Part shown: positions 33,494 to 43,097 of the stretch, one piece after another
Position numbering within the stretch: position 1 is the first letter of the stretch
Layout of the letters: each line of letters begins with the position of its first letter
Origin: Deltaproteobacteria bacterium
GTDB lineage: Bacteria > Desulfobacterota > Syntrophia > Syntrophales > JACQWR01
Direction of reading: 5' to 3'
Assembly (NCBI GenBank): GCA_016209105.1
Contig: JACQWR010000004.1
Span: forward strand, 146,630-210,629
DNA length: 64,000 nucleotides
The notes under the pieces: generated by a model
What the model was told of the DNA's origin: nothing
The model's input: the letters and a program-made list of their open reading frames with translations, nothing else
The model's database searches: none
Translations under genes and position numbers: made by a program

Positions 33494-36430
33494 GTGAAAA
33501 AACCGGCGACGCTCAATCGTGCACGCACCTTAACCGGGAGAATCCTTCTTTCCGGACTTGCATTAAGTTTCGTTATCGCTGCGGCCTACCTGCTTCATCC
33601 CGGCTTTATCAGATCTCTGAACAACAAGACGACCGATGTCGTCATGGCCTTTTCGAAAACGCGGCATGTGTCGGCTTCCATCGCGATTGTGGATATTGAC
33701 GAGAAAAGCCTGACCCGGTATGGTCAATGGCCATGGCCCAGATACCGGCTGTCGCATCTGCTGCAAAAAATCAATGAGCTGGGCGCCGCCAGCATTGCAT
33801 TGAACCTGATCCTGGCAGAACCGGACCGGACCTCGCCAAAGAACTGGCAATTCTCAATCGAACGTGAACTCGGGTATCGAATTGACACCTCAAAAATACC
33901 GACCGGTGTCCTTGACCATGACCGGTATCTCGCCGATACCCTGGCAACGGGGCCGTTTGTCCTCGGCAATCAGTTCCTCTTTAAACGTGCCGCAAGCCCG
34001 CACCCATCGTGCAGGCTGCATCCGCTCAATGTCGTCTGGATAAACAGCCCGCACGCACATCCGACACGGACCCGCTTTTTCATGGCCGACAGTGTCGTAT
34101 GCAATCAGCGGCCGTTTGCCGATGCCGTATCCTATTCGGGCTTTTTGAACGCGACCCCCGATGCGGACGGCATCTTGAGAAGGATGCCTCTGCTGATTCA
34201 ATTCGAGGGCAAGCTGTATCCTTCCCTGGCCCTTGCGACGTTGATGCAGACAAAACGGGTCACCCAGATCGGTATCATACGGAGGGGAAGCGGCCTCCTG
34301 AATCTTGTGGTGAATAATGCGATCATTCCGATCGACCGACAGGGAAATATCCGGGTCAATTTCAGCAATAGCCCCGGCGAATTTCAGCGGGTTTCTGCCC
34401 GTGATCTTCTCGATGGTCTCGTTGCACCGGAACGTCTCAAGGATAAAATCGTCCTGGTCGGTTCATCTGCCTCCGGCTGGGGGCATACGTATCAAACCCC
34501 CCAAAAGCCGGTCCATGCCCACGTTGATATCCACGCCCAGTTACTGGACAACCTCATTACCGGTAACACGGTTATCCGGGCGCAGGTATTCCTGTTGTGG
34601 GAAACCCTGTTGGGATTGCTGGTGGCTGCGCTGGTATGCCTGTCCATCGCCAGAATGGAAATAATGGGAAGCGCGGTAGTTGGCGGCGTAACTCTCGTGG
34701 GCGTCTGGCTGGGAATGGGGATGGTCTTCCAGGCAAGTGGATTTTTGTTTTCTCCTTTTTTGCCGACCGTGTTGATCATATTCAATTACACCGTCCTGAC
34801 AATTTTGAAAACAGGGGAAAATCAGCATCTTGCCAAAGCGAGAGCCGATGATACCTTGATCCTGCTGAAAAGCAGCGAAAAAAATCTGAATTCCATCATC
34901 AAGACCGTCCCCGATATCATCTTTCGGTTGGACCCTGCCGGCCGGATAACCTTCATAAGCCCGGCGATTTCGAAATATACGGACCGTCCTGATCAGTTGC
35001 TCGGGCAACCGATTTTTGATCTGGTCGCGCCGGAGGATCGGCAAAAAGCCCAGTACCGGCTGAATGAAAAGCGAACGGGAGAACGGGCGACCCGCGCTCT
35101 GGAACTTCGCTTGCTTTTGCCGCGCAAACAGGAGGGGGAGGCCGAAAAAATTGGATATTTCAGCGTGTCTGCGGAGGGCATCTATCGAAATGATACCCCG
35201 CGCTCGACGGAATTCATCGGAACACAGGGGATCATGCGGGACATTACCGACCATAAAAAACTCGAAGACAGGTTGTTGCATGCCCAGAAAATGGAAGCCG
35301 TCGGCAACCTTGCCGCCGGCATCGCCCATGATTTAAACAATATTCTCACCGGTCTGGTTACCTATCCCGACCTGCTGTTGCTGGAGCTGCCGCATGGCGA
35401 CCCCCTGCACAAAAAAATACGCGAGATCCAGCGGTCCGGTAAGAAGGCGGCGGCAATTGTCCAGGATCTTCTGACCTTTTCTCGTCGCGGTGTAAAGATC
35501 AGCGAAGTAGTTAATGTGAATACGATCATTTCAGAATATCTTGCGTCACCCGAATATGGCGAGACGCGCAACGCCCATCCGGACATTGCCATTGAGACCG
35601 ATCTCGCATCTGACCTCATGAATATAAAGGGATCTCCGGTGCACCTGTCCAAGGCCCTCATGAACATCGTGAATAACGCCGCCGAGGCAATGCCGGCGGG
35701 AGGGCGCATTCGCCTTTCCACATTCAACAAATACCTGGATGCGCCGCTGCCGGTCTATGAGGTGATTCCGGAAGGAGAATATGCCTGTATCAGCGTTGCC
35801 GACGAGGGAGTCGGCATTGCCGTCGAAGATCTTCACAAAATCTTCGAGCCGTTCTTCACCAAGAAATCAATGAAGCGGAGCGGTTCGGGACTGGGCATGA
35901 CCGTGATCTGGGCCACCATTAAAGACCATGGCGGCTATATTGATCTTCAAAGCAAAGAGGGGGAAGGGACGCAGCTCGTCCTGTATCTGCCGGCTACCCG
36001 CGAGATGGCGGACAGTGACTCCCACAGGATGGTGCTGGAAGACTACCTGGGGATGGAAAAGATCCTGGTGGTGGATGATGTGCCGGAACAGGTTGAAATT
36101 GCCTCAAAAATGCTTACAAAACTCGGGTATGCCGTTTCATCGGTGGCCAGTGGAGAGGCGGCCGTGCAGTTTGTTCAAAAGCAGGAGGTTGACCTGCTTG
36201 TTCTTGACATGATCATGCCCGGCGGCATAGACGGCCTGGAAACCTATAAGCGCATCATTGCGATCCGTCCCGATCAACAGGTCATTATCGCGAGTGGCTT
36301 TTCCGCATCCGAGCGGGTTAAAACGGCTCAGGAACTGGGCGCCGGCGCCTATATTCACAAACCATATACCCTGGAAACAATCGGTATTGCGGTCAGAAAA
36401 GAGTTGGATCGTGCCCGAAAAAAAGGGTGA
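33494..36430 (+). CDS. CHASE2-PAS hybrid histidine kinase with C-terminal receiver
   Basis: About 978 residues. An N-terminal TM (about 12-34) precedes a periplasmic CHASE2 domain (about 40-355). Three C-terminal TMs follow (about 365-440, VFLLWETLLGLLVAALV onwards). A PAS domain (about 470-590) leads to a HisKA/HATPase core (phospho-His in GIAHDLNN; GVGI, and GSGLGMTV boxes) and a receiver domain (about 860-978) with VVDD and phospho-acceptor Asp in LLVLDMIMPGG. CHASE2 senses extracellular signals of unknown chemistry. GTG 33494 is chosen just after the OmpA stop; a TTG start at 33464 inside ompA is possible. No output regulator is adjacent. Confidence 0.88.
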   Translation: MKKPATLNRARTLTGRILLSGLALSFVIAAAYLLHPGFIRSLNNKTTDVVMAFSKTRHVSASIAIVDIDEKSLTRYGQWPWPRYRLSHLLQKINELGAASIALNLILAEPDRTSPKNWQFSIERELGYRIDTSKIPTGVLDHDRYLADTLATGPFVLGNQFLFKRAASPHPSCRLHPLNVVWINSPHAHPTRTRFFMADSVVCNQRPFADAVSYSGFLNATPDADGILRRMPLLIQFEGKLYPSLALATLMQTKRVTQIGIIRRGSGLLNLVVNNAIIPIDRQGNIRVNFSNSPGEFQRVSARDLLDGLVAPERLKDKIVLVGSSASGWGHTYQTPQKPVHAHVDIHAQLLDNLITGNTVIRAQVFLLWETLLGLLVAALVCLSIARMEIMGSAVVGGVTLVGVWLGMGMVFQASGFLFSPFLPTVLIIFNYTVLTILKTGENQHLAKARADDTLILLKSSEKNLNSIIKTVPDIIFRLDPAGRITFISPAISKYTDRPDQLLGQPIFDLVAPEDRQKAQYRLNEKRTGERATRALELRLLLPRKQEGEAEKIGYFSVSAEGIYRNDTPRSTEFIGTQGIMRDITDHKKLEDRLLHAQKMEAVGNLAAGIAHDLNNILTGLVTYPDLLLLELPHGDPLHKKIREIQRSGKKAAAIVQDLLTFSRRGVKISEVVNVNTIISEYLASPEYGETRNAHPDIAIETDLASDLMNIKGSPVHLSKALMNIVNNAAEAMPAGGRIRLSTFNKYLDAPLPVYEVIPEGEYACISVADEGVGIAVEDLHKIFEPFFTKKSMKRSGSGLGMTVIWATIKDHGGYIDLQSKEGEGTQLVLYLPATREMADSDSHRMVLEDYLGMEKILVVDDVPEQVEIASKMLTKLGYAVSSVASGEAAVQFVQKQEVDLLVLDMIMPGGIDGLETYKRIIAIRPDQQVIIASGFSASERVKTAQELGAGAYIHKPYTLETIGIAVRKELDRARKKG

Positions 36431-36504
36431 GAGCGTACCGGCCTTGGGAAGTTTTTCCCGGATGGCCGTGGGAAAATGCTTTTCAGAAAGGAATCGGCAA
36501 CTGC

Positions 36505-38190
36505 ATGGGCAATGAAGGAAACAAGGTAATCTATACCATGATCCGGGTAAGCAAGGTTTACGATAAGAAACCGGTGCTCAAGGACATATCCCTTTCCTAT
36601 TTCTACGGCGCCAAGATCGGCGTACTGGGGAACAACGGTTCGGGGAAAAGCTCCCTGCTCCGCATCCTGGCGGGAGGAGATAAGGACTTCGACGGCAAAA
36701 CGATCCTTTCCGCCAGCTACACCGTGGGATTTCTCGAGCAGGAACCGCGGCTCGACGGGACAAAAACGGTGCGCGATATCGTTGAGGAGGGGGTGCGGGA
36801 GACGGCGGCGATTTTGAATGAATTCAACGCAATCAGCGAACGGTTTGCCGAGCCCCTGTCGGATGATGAGATGAATAAACTTCTCGAACGCCAGGGGAAA
36901 CTGCAGGAAAAACTGGATGCCCTCGACGCGTGGGATCTGGAATCACGGCTGGAGATGGCAATGGACGCCCTGCGCTGTCCACCCGGAGACACGCTGGTGG
37001 AAGTGCTGTCGGGGGGGGAAAAGAGACGCGTCGCCTTATGCAGGCTCCTGCTCAAGAAACCGGACATCCTTCTCCTGGACGAGCCCACCAATCACCTCGA
37101 TGCCGAATCGGTCGCCTGGCTGGAGCAGCACTTGAAGCGGTATCCGGGCACCGTGATCGCGGTAACCCACGACCGCTACTTCCTGGACAATGTGGCGGGA
37201 TGGATACTGGAACTTGATCGCGGCCAGGGCATCCCGTGGCAGGGGAACTATTCCTCCTGGCTGGAACAGAAACAGAACCGCCTCCGGCTGGAGGAAAAAA
37301 GCGAAAGCGAGCGCCAGCGAACCCTGCAGCGGGAATTGGAGTGGATACGGATGTCGCCGAAGGGGCGCCATGCGAAATCAAAGGCGCGCATCAACGCCTA
37401 TGACGCCCTGCTGGTAAAGCAGAGCGAACGGCGCATCGGCGATCTGGAGATATTTATTGCTCCTGGTCCGCGGCTGGGCAAACTGGTCGTTGAGGCGGAA
37501 AACGTGACCAAGGCCTATGGCGACCGTCTCCTCGTGGAGGGAATGACCTTTTTCCTGCCGCCCGGAGGGATCGTAGGCATCATCGGCCCGAACGGAGCAG
37601 GCAAAACCACGCTCTTTAAGATGATTACGGGCCAGGAAGAACCGGACGGGGGAACGATCAAGATCGGGGAGACGGTGAAGATGGCCTATGTTGACCAGAC
37701 CAGGGACGTCCTTGACCCGAACAAGACCATCTGGGAGGCGATTTCCGAAGGGCAGGACGTGCTCCAGATTGGCGCCCGCCAGGTCAATTCACGGGCTTAC
37801 GTGGCGCGGTTCAATTTCTCCGGAACCGATCAGCAGAAAAAGGTCGGCGCCCTCTCCGGCGGCGAGCGGGGCAGGGTGCATCTGGCGCGCATGCTGAAGG
37901 AGGGCGCCAACGTGCTTCTTCTCGACGAGCCCACCAATGACCTGGACGTGAATGCCATGCGGGCGCTGGAGAACGCGTTGGAGGATTTTGCGGGTTGCGC
38001 CGCGATCATCAGTCATGACCGCTGGTTTCTGGACAGGGTTGCCACCCACATCCTCGCTTTCGAAGGCGACAGCAAGGTTGTCTGGTTCGAGGGAAATTAT
38101 TCCGAGTATGAAGCGGACAGGAAGGCCCGTCTGGGGGCGGCGGCAGATCAGCCGCACCGGATCAAGTATCGCCACTTGACGCGCGCGTAA
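36505..38190 (+). CDS. ettA: ABC-F translation factor EttA
   Basis: A 561-residue soluble tandem ATPase. Motifs are Walker A GNNGSGKSS (about 44-52), signature LSGGE (about 168), the second Walker A GPNGAGKTT (about 364-372), signature LSGGERGRVHLARML, and LLDEPTNHLD/LLDEPTNDLD in both halves. The arm subdomain between is short (about 95-140), as in EttA. Opening IYTMIRVSKVYDKKPVLKDISLSY is EttA-typical. It gates the ribosomal E site according to energy state. ATG 36505 has AAAGGA 12 nt upstream; an earlier ATG at 36427 overlaps the kinase stop but adds non-conserved residues. Confidence 0.9.
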   Translation: MGNEGNKVIYTMIRVSKVYDKKPVLKDISLSYFYGAKIGVLGNNGSGKSSLLRILAGGDKDFDGKTILSASYTVGFLEQEPRLDGTKTVRDIVEEGVRETAAILNEFNAISERFAEPLSDDEMNKLLERQGKLQEKLDALDAWDLESRLEMAMDALRCPPGDTLVEVLSGGEKRRVALCRLLLKKPDILLLDEPTNHLDAESVAWLEQHLKRYPGTVIAVTHDRYFLDNVAGWILELDRGQGIPWQGNYSSWLEQKQNRLRLEEKSESERQRTLQRELEWIRMSPKGRHAKSKARINAYDALLVKQSERRIGDLEIFIAPGPRLGKLVVEAENVTKAYGDRLLVEGMTFFLPPGGIVGIIGPNGAGKTTLFKMITGQEEPDGGTIKIGETVKMAYVDQTRDVLDPNKTIWEAISEGQDVLQIGARQVNSRAYVARFNFSGTDQQKKVGALSGGERGRVHLARMLKEGANVLLLDEPTNDLDVNAMRALENALEDFAGCAAIISHDRWFLDRVATHILAFEGDSKVVWFEGNYSEYEADRKARLGAAADQPHRIKYRHLTRA

Positions 38191-38206
38191 GCCGGTCAAC
38201 CCGTGC

Positions 38207-39148
38207 ATGGCGAACAAGACATTTCCGGTTTCGAGGAGGGGCGATATAGAACGATCGGACAGAAGACACAGGGGATCATGGCCGGTCCACGGCTGGATAG
38301 GGCTGGGTCTGGTGGGGATATTCTGGACCTTGAACTGGTCGCTCTCCGGTCTCCGCACCCATTGGGGATTCTTCCCTCTCTGGCTGGGATATGGCCTTGC
38401 TGTGGACGCGCTGGTATTCTGCCGCAGAGGCGACTCGCTGTTTACCCGCGACCGGCGCTCATTCGCGGAACTCTTTCTCTGCTCCGTGCCGGCCTGGTGG
38501 CTTTTTGAGCTGATAAACCTGCGGACGGAAAACTGGCTATACGAGGGCAAAGAGTATTTTTCCGCTGTCCGGTATTTTCTCTTTTCCTCCTTAAGTTTTT
38601 CCACTGTCATGCCGGCGATGTTCGGTACGGCGGAATTGGCTGGCACGTTCCGGTGGATTGACGTTAGGAAGCGCGTCATGCCGTTCCCCGTGAGGCCGGC
38701 TTTTCTGAGGGGCATGTTTGCCGCCGGCGGTCTTATGCTGGCGCTGCTCCTTGTTTGGCCTCGCTATTTTTTCCCCTTTGTCTGGCTGGCGCTGTATTTT
38801 CTGCTGGAGCCGATTAATTTCCGGTTGGGGAACCGCACCCTCGTTGGCTATCTGGCGGGCGGCGATTGGCGCCCCGTGTTGGCGCTTGCTGCGAGCGGGC
38901 CGATCTGCGGATTCTTTTGGGAGATGTGGAATTTCTACTCCTTCCCGCGCTGGGTATATCGCATCCCCTTTGTGGATGTTGTGCACGTTTTTGAGATGCC
39001 GCTTGCCGGCTATGCCGGGTACCTGACATTTCCGCTGGAGCTGTTTGCCCTGTATCACCTGCTTCAGGGCATCCTCCGGCCGCGGACGGCGCAGAATTTT
39101 ATCAGGCTCACGCCCGTGGACAGCCTGCAGGGAGCGGGAGGAAGATAG
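38207..39148 (+). CDS. Polytopic membrane protein, unrecognised
   Basis: A 313-residue protein with about eight hydrophobic helices spread from residue 28 to 295, separated by short Arg-rich loops (for example WIGLGLVGIFWTLNW, FPLWLGYGLAVDALVF, FLLEPINFRLG, ALAASGPICGFFWEMWNF). I cannot name the family. The conserved-looking FWEMWN followed by GYLTFPLELFALYHLL may mark the active face. It ends with a one-base overlap (TAGTG) into the acyltransferase gene. A lipid-linked role is thus possible but inferred only from that coupling. Confidence 0.7.
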   Translation: MANKTFPVSRRGDIERSDRRHRGSWPVHGWIGLGLVGIFWTLNWSLSGLRTHWGFFPLWLGYGLAVDALVFCRRGDSLFTRDRRSFAELFLCSVPAWWLFELINLRTENWLYEGKEYFSAVRYFLFSSLSFSTVMPAMFGTAELAGTFRWIDVRKRVMPFPVRPAFLRGMFAAGGLMLALLLVWPRYFFPFVWLALYFLLEPINFRLGNRTLVGYLAGGDWRPVLALAASGPICGFFWEMWNFYSFPRWVYRIPFVDVVHVFEMPLAGYAGYLTFPLELFALYHLLQGILRPRTAQNFIRLTPVDSLQGAGGR

Positions 39149-39828
39149 TGCGCATATTCACCGGAATAAAAGATTTCGTGACCCTGCGGCCGGGGGGTTT
39201 CCTGCTCTACCATCTGGTGCAGTTTTATTGCCGCACCTTCCGGTTACGGGTCGAGAATGAGCGGGACTGGCTGGATCACGTGCAGCGGGGGGGGGCAGTG
39301 CTCCTCTGCACGTGGCATCAGCAGTTTTTCCCCGCCATTCGTCATTTTCAGAACTACCATCGCTACCGTCCCGCCATCATGATCAGCCAGAGCAGGGATG
39401 GTGAGATAATAGCCGACGTGGCAACACGGAGCGGCTGGCAACCGGTGCGCGGTTCCTCGTCCAAGGACGGTCCCAAGGCGATGCGCAGGGTCATTGAAGG
39501 ACTGCACACATCCCGGCTTGCGGCCCACATTGTGGACGGACCGCGGGGACCGGCAGGGAAGGTAAAGGCCGGGGTCATCCGCATTGCCCAGGCGACGGGC
39601 GCGGTAATCGTGCCGTTTTATACCTCTGCCGACCGGGCCTGGTATTTCAACAGTTGGGACCGGTTCATGCTTCCCAAACCATTTTCTCACGTGACGCTCC
39701 GTTTCGGGGAAATGATACGGCTTGAGGCGTCTGATGATGAGGCGGCCTTTGAAATGCAGCGGCTCCGCCTGGAAAGCATCATGGTGCCGGAGATGAAACT
39801 GCCGCCCATCCCCGACCAACGCCCGTAA
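39148..39828 (+). CDS. Lysophospholipid acyltransferase family protein (DUF374)
   Basis: A 226-residue protein. The CTWHQQFFPAI motif (about 52-62) stands for the HxxxxD-like acyltransferase box in DUF374 members. ISQSRDGEIIADV, GSSSKDG and VDGPRGPAGKVKAG (about 130-143) are the other family blocks. It probably acylates a lysolipid or lipid A precursor at the inner membrane. The start is GTG 39148, overlapping the previous stop. The next gene is convergent. Confidence 0.82.
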   Translation: MRIFTGIKDFVTLRPGGFLLYHLVQFYCRTFRLRVENERDWLDHVQRGGAVLLCTWHQQFFPAIRHFQNYHRYRPAIMISQSRDGEIIADVATRSGWQPVRGSSSKDGPKAMRRVIEGLHTSRLAAHIVDGPRGPAGKVKAGVIRIAQATGAVIVPFYTSADRAWYFNSWDRFMLPKPFSHVTLRFGEMIRLEASDDEAAFEMQRLRLESIMVPEMKLPPIPDQRP

Positions 39829-39924
39829 TTGGGAGGGCGTTGCATATCACCTCCATCGTTGCCAACGATGCGATCGGGCTATCCGTAAAATTCATACCGC
39901 AAGAAATATTTGCCCTGACAGGAC

Positions 39925-41745
39925 TTAGGTCGTTATGCCGAGTCTTTCCAAGAGGCCGTCTTCGGGGATACCCGTTTCCCGGTTCCACCCCAGCACGGCG
40001 TAGGCCTCATCCTTCAATGTTTCCAGCGGCACGATGCTTCCCCTGTTGGGGCCATCGGGCAGCGGTTCGTGGAGCAGTCTTTCCGGGAGGGTGTCGTCCT
40101 TCCTCCTCATCCCTTCGCGGGTGTTAAACAAGCGCTCTTGGGTGAGGATGCGCAGGCCGATCTCCTCGATGTCGGTCCGGCTTACGCTCATGCCGGCGAT
40201 CGCCTCGATCAGCTCGCCGAAGAGCGGGGCGGTCACCTTGCGCGGAAAGGTACAGAGCACCAGCGAATCGGCGACGATGCGCCCGATGGCTTCCCTTTTC
40301 AGCAGGGCGCCTTTGCCGTTGATCCGGAGATTGGAACCGTCTGCTGCCTCCAGGCGGGCGGGAAGCCCCAGGCCATGATGATCTCCCCCCTTGGGGTTGA
40401 GAGCGAATTCCAGCGCCTGTCCGAAGACGCCGCGGCATTCGTATCCCCCCATTTCCAGTCCTTTGCAGTGCATGGCGAAGGCCTCGGAACCCGGTATTTC
40501 CGCGGCAAGCCGCCGCGTGCCCTCGCCCCAGAGATAACCCGCGCCTTCACGGGAGGCGATCTTGTTCAGCGCGGCCAACAGGGCACCGCTGTCGCCGAAC
40601 TTCAAGCGGATGCCGTCCGTGCGGGAGGCATCAATGAGCCCCTTTTCAAAACACTCCATGAGAAAGCTGACGGTAAGTCCGGCGGAGATCGTATCCATGC
40701 CGTATTCGTCGCACAGTTCTCCCGCGGCCACGACGGCGTCGAATCCGCCGATCCCGCAGTTGGGGCCGAACGCGTACATGGTTTCGTATTCGGGGCCGTC
40801 GCAGAAAGCGCCGGCGTATGGACCGTCGCCGATCGTAATATGATGGGAACAGGGATTGGGGCAGAAGGGGCCGCAGGCGATATTCTTCCGCGGCCATTTC
40901 TCCGCGTTCAGGGTGGGGGCGATCCCGGCGAGCAAGTTCTCTTCCAGTACGCCCGTCTGCCAATTCCGGGTGGGGAGCATGCCCTGCCGGTTCATCTCCG
41001 GCATATCATCGCCCGTTCCGTATTTCCGGCGCGCCTCTGCCCAGACGTGATTTTCCTTGAGACCGCTCAGGATCCGGCGTTTTATCTCCTTGAATTTCTC
41101 CGGATAGGCCGGCTCGATGGTGTCGCTGCCGGCGACGACGATCCCCTTTAAGTTTTTCGCGCCCATGATACAGCCGGCCCCGCCGCGGCCGAAGGCGCGG
41201 AAAAGTTTGCCCTCGGTCATAATTGCGGCAAACCGGACCAGCTTTTCCCCCGCCGGGCCGATGGCCATCGCGGACGCACCTTTGCTTCCCGACTCCGCCA
41301 GCATGGCTTCCTGTGTTGCCAATGTCTTCATGCCCCAGAGAGTGCCGGCGTCGTGGAATTGCACGCGGCCGTTTGTGATCGTCAGGTACGTCGGGACCGT
41401 GGATTTTCCCTTTATCAGCACGGCCAGGTAACCGGCTTTGCGTATGCTGTGGGCAAGGGAGCCGCTGCTCAGCGAATAGAGATAGAGGTTGGTAAGCGGG
41501 GATTTCGTTGTGAGAACGGCCTTGGGACTGAACGGGGTGCTCATTCCCTGCGCGAGTCCGGCGCAGAAAATCAGGGGGTTGTCCGGTGAAAGGGGATCGA
41601 GTCCGGCGCTGGTGTGGTGATAGAGGAGATAAGCGCCCAGCCCTCTCCCGCCCAGATAGCGTGATATTACGGTTTCCGGGATGATGTCTTCGCGAAACGT
41701 CCGCGTCGTCAGGTCAATCACAAGCATTTTTGTTGCTGGAACCAT
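39925..41745 (-). CDS. aor: Aldehyde:ferredoxin oxidoreductase (tungsten/molybdopterin type)
   Basis: A 606-residue enzyme of the AOR family that oxidises aldehydes to carboxylates, passing electrons to ferredoxin. Domain 1 starts YLGGRGLGAYLLY (about 29-41) and contains the GAGCIMGAKNLKGIVV pterin-contact loop (about 190). The 4Fe-4S ligands are in CGPFCPNPC (about 291-299) with a distant Cys in LVLCTFP (about 505). GGAGGAAACTC precedes the ATG. In syntrophic deltaproteobacteria such enzymes serve acid reduction or aldehyde detoxification; the substrate is not deducible. A 260-bp leader precedes it without a recognisable riboswitch. Confidence 0.95.
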   Translation of the reverse strand: MVPATKMLVIDLTTRTFREDIIPETVISRYLGGRGLGAYLLYHHTSAGLDPLSPDNPLIFCAGLAQGMSTPFSPKAVLTTKSPLTNLYLYSLSSGSLAHSIRKAGYLAVLIKGKSTVPTYLTITNGRVQFHDAGTLWGMKTLATQEAMLAESGSKGASAMAIGPAGEKLVRFAAIMTEGKLFRAFGRGGAGCIMGAKNLKGIVVAGSDTIEPAYPEKFKEIKRRILSGLKENHVWAEARRKYGTGDDMPEMNRQGMLPTRNWQTGVLEENLLAGIAPTLNAEKWPRKNIACGPFCPNPCSHHITIGDGPYAGAFCDGPEYETMYAFGPNCGIGGFDAVVAAGELCDEYGMDTISAGLTVSFLMECFEKGLIDASRTDGIRLKFGDSGALLAALNKIASREGAGYLWGEGTRRLAAEIPGSEAFAMHCKGLEMGGYECRGVFGQALEFALNPKGGDHHGLGLPARLEAADGSNLRINGKGALLKREAIGRIVADSLVLCTFPRKVTAPLFGELIEAIAGMSVSRTDIEEIGLRILTQERLFNTREGMRRKDDTLPERLLHEPLPDGPNRGSIVPLETLKDEAYAVLGWNRETGIPEDGLLERLGITT

Positions 41746-42007
41746 GAGTTTCCTCCTATACGGTTTCGCGAAAAGTCCCGATGTGCCTTGCCGAGATATT
41801 CAGCGTCCGGATCCGGGAAAGATGTCCCGGCCGCGCGGCGTCGGCGCCTTTTGTGCCGGCATATCGCACATGACGGAGGATTTTGTCCTTATGGAGGCGA
41901 GCGGCAAAAGACCTGATTTTCCCGGTTACCGACGCACGATTATTAGACGAAAATGAGATTGCGGTTGCGTTCCGCAACGGGCATGGTTGATGAGCGCACG
42001 GGGGACG

Positions 42008-42829
42008 TTATTCACGCGCCTTATTGTAACCGGCCTTTATTGCTTCTTCTTCCGAATCGAATTCCACCCGGTGGTAGGCCTTGACCTTGTGGTAGAATTT
42101 CATGCCCGGAAGGTGATAGCGTTTGCTGTCCCGGTTGCCGATGACTTTTTCCTTGGGTTTCTGCGCCGGCGCGGGAGGGGGCGCCGGACGTTCTTCCTTC
42201 GTTTTTACCGCACTTGTTGCCGCCGGGACGTCGGGGGCTTTTGCTTGCGCCTGCTGAGCGGGACCTGCCGGGAGCGTCGGCGCGGGGACCGTGGTCGCCA
42301 TTTCCTGCGGCACAGCCGGCGGCGCAGGCTCCGGCGGTAATGGCTCCTGTTTAACCACGCTCGGTGGGGGGACAGGCGCCTTCGCTTCCCTATTCTTCGC
42401 ATTGCCCGAAAGCAGGTAGAGGTACACGGAAACACCTACAAGCATGACGGCGACGATGCCCGCGATGATAATTCCGGCGACATGCTTGCGAAGCGGCCAC
42501 TTTTTTTCCGTTGCCTGTTTGATGGGGGAGGCAAAATCGAGGAAGAGCGGCAGTTGCTGAAAGGCCTTGCTGCGATTGTTCAGTTCGGACTGGATCATGT
42601 AGCGCCGCAAAACATCGTCGTAATCCAGTCCCAGGTGGCGTGCGTAGAGCTTCAGATACCCGGGGATGGCTTCCTTCTGGGAGAAAAAATCAAAATCGTT
42701 TTCTTCCAGCGCCCGTATAAAGGGGGAGCTGATGCGGGTGGCGATAGGTATGTCCTCAAGCGAAATGTGGCGTGCCTCCCGCTCTCTTCTCAGGTATTCT
42801 CCCAGTGTCTCTCTTACGTATTCTTCCAT
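42008..42829 (-). CDS. RodZ-like HTH membrane protein with Ada-type C-terminal motif
   Basis: A 273-residue protein. The N-terminal HTH_25 domain, LGEYLRREREARHISLEDI to FDFFSQKEAIPGYLKLYARHLGLD (about 8-70), is RodZ-like. A single TM (about 123-145) follows, then a Pro/Ala-rich linker (about 148-228). The C-terminal segment (about 232-273: RYHLPGMKFYHKVKAYHRVEFDSEEEAIKAGYNKARE) follows the Ada metal-binding pattern, but with Met/Tyr/His where the ligand Cys residues would be. RodZ organises MreB and cell shape. The true start ATG 42829 opens MEEYVRETLG; a longer frame to 43012 is unsupported. Confidence 0.75.
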   Translation of the reverse strand: MEEYVRETLGEYLRREREARHISLEDIPIATRISSPFIRALEENDFDFFSQKEAIPGYLKLYARHLGLDYDDVLRRYMIQSELNNRSKAFQQLPLFLDFASPIKQATEKKWPLRKHVAGIIIAGIVAVMLVGVSVYLYLLSGNAKNREAKAPVPPPSVVKQEPLPPEPAPPAVPQEMATTVPAPTLPAGPAQQAQAKAPDVPAATSAVKTKEERPAPPPAPAQKPKEKVIGNRDSKRYHLPGMKFYHKVKAYHRVEFDSEEEAIKAGYNKARE

Positions 42830-42997
42830 ACGTATATCCGCGTTATCAACACCACATGCCTGCCGCGGGTTCTTATAACATAACCATTTTGGGGTGACAA
42901 TAGAAATGTAAAGAATCGGCGGTCGGTGTGCGGAATATTTTCCCCTCCGATTTTTTTCTCTTTCCCGGAGAAGACAAATGACCGGGTGCGCACCTGC

Positions 42998-43032
42998 GAG
43001 CCCCGCCTTCAAGGGCGGTGAACTTCACGTTC
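42998..43032. repeat. GC-rich hairpin resembling an IS200/IS605 end
   Basis: gagccccgccttcaagggcggtgaac is a CCGCC/GGCGG hairpin similar in sequence to the hairpin at 63927. No transposase gene is attached, so at most it is a decayed element end. Confidence 0.35.
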
Positions 43033-43097
43033 ACCTTGACAATTTCGGCAAAATTCATTAGTTTCCTCCCCAAAAGCAGAGGGGTGGAAGCGAACCA

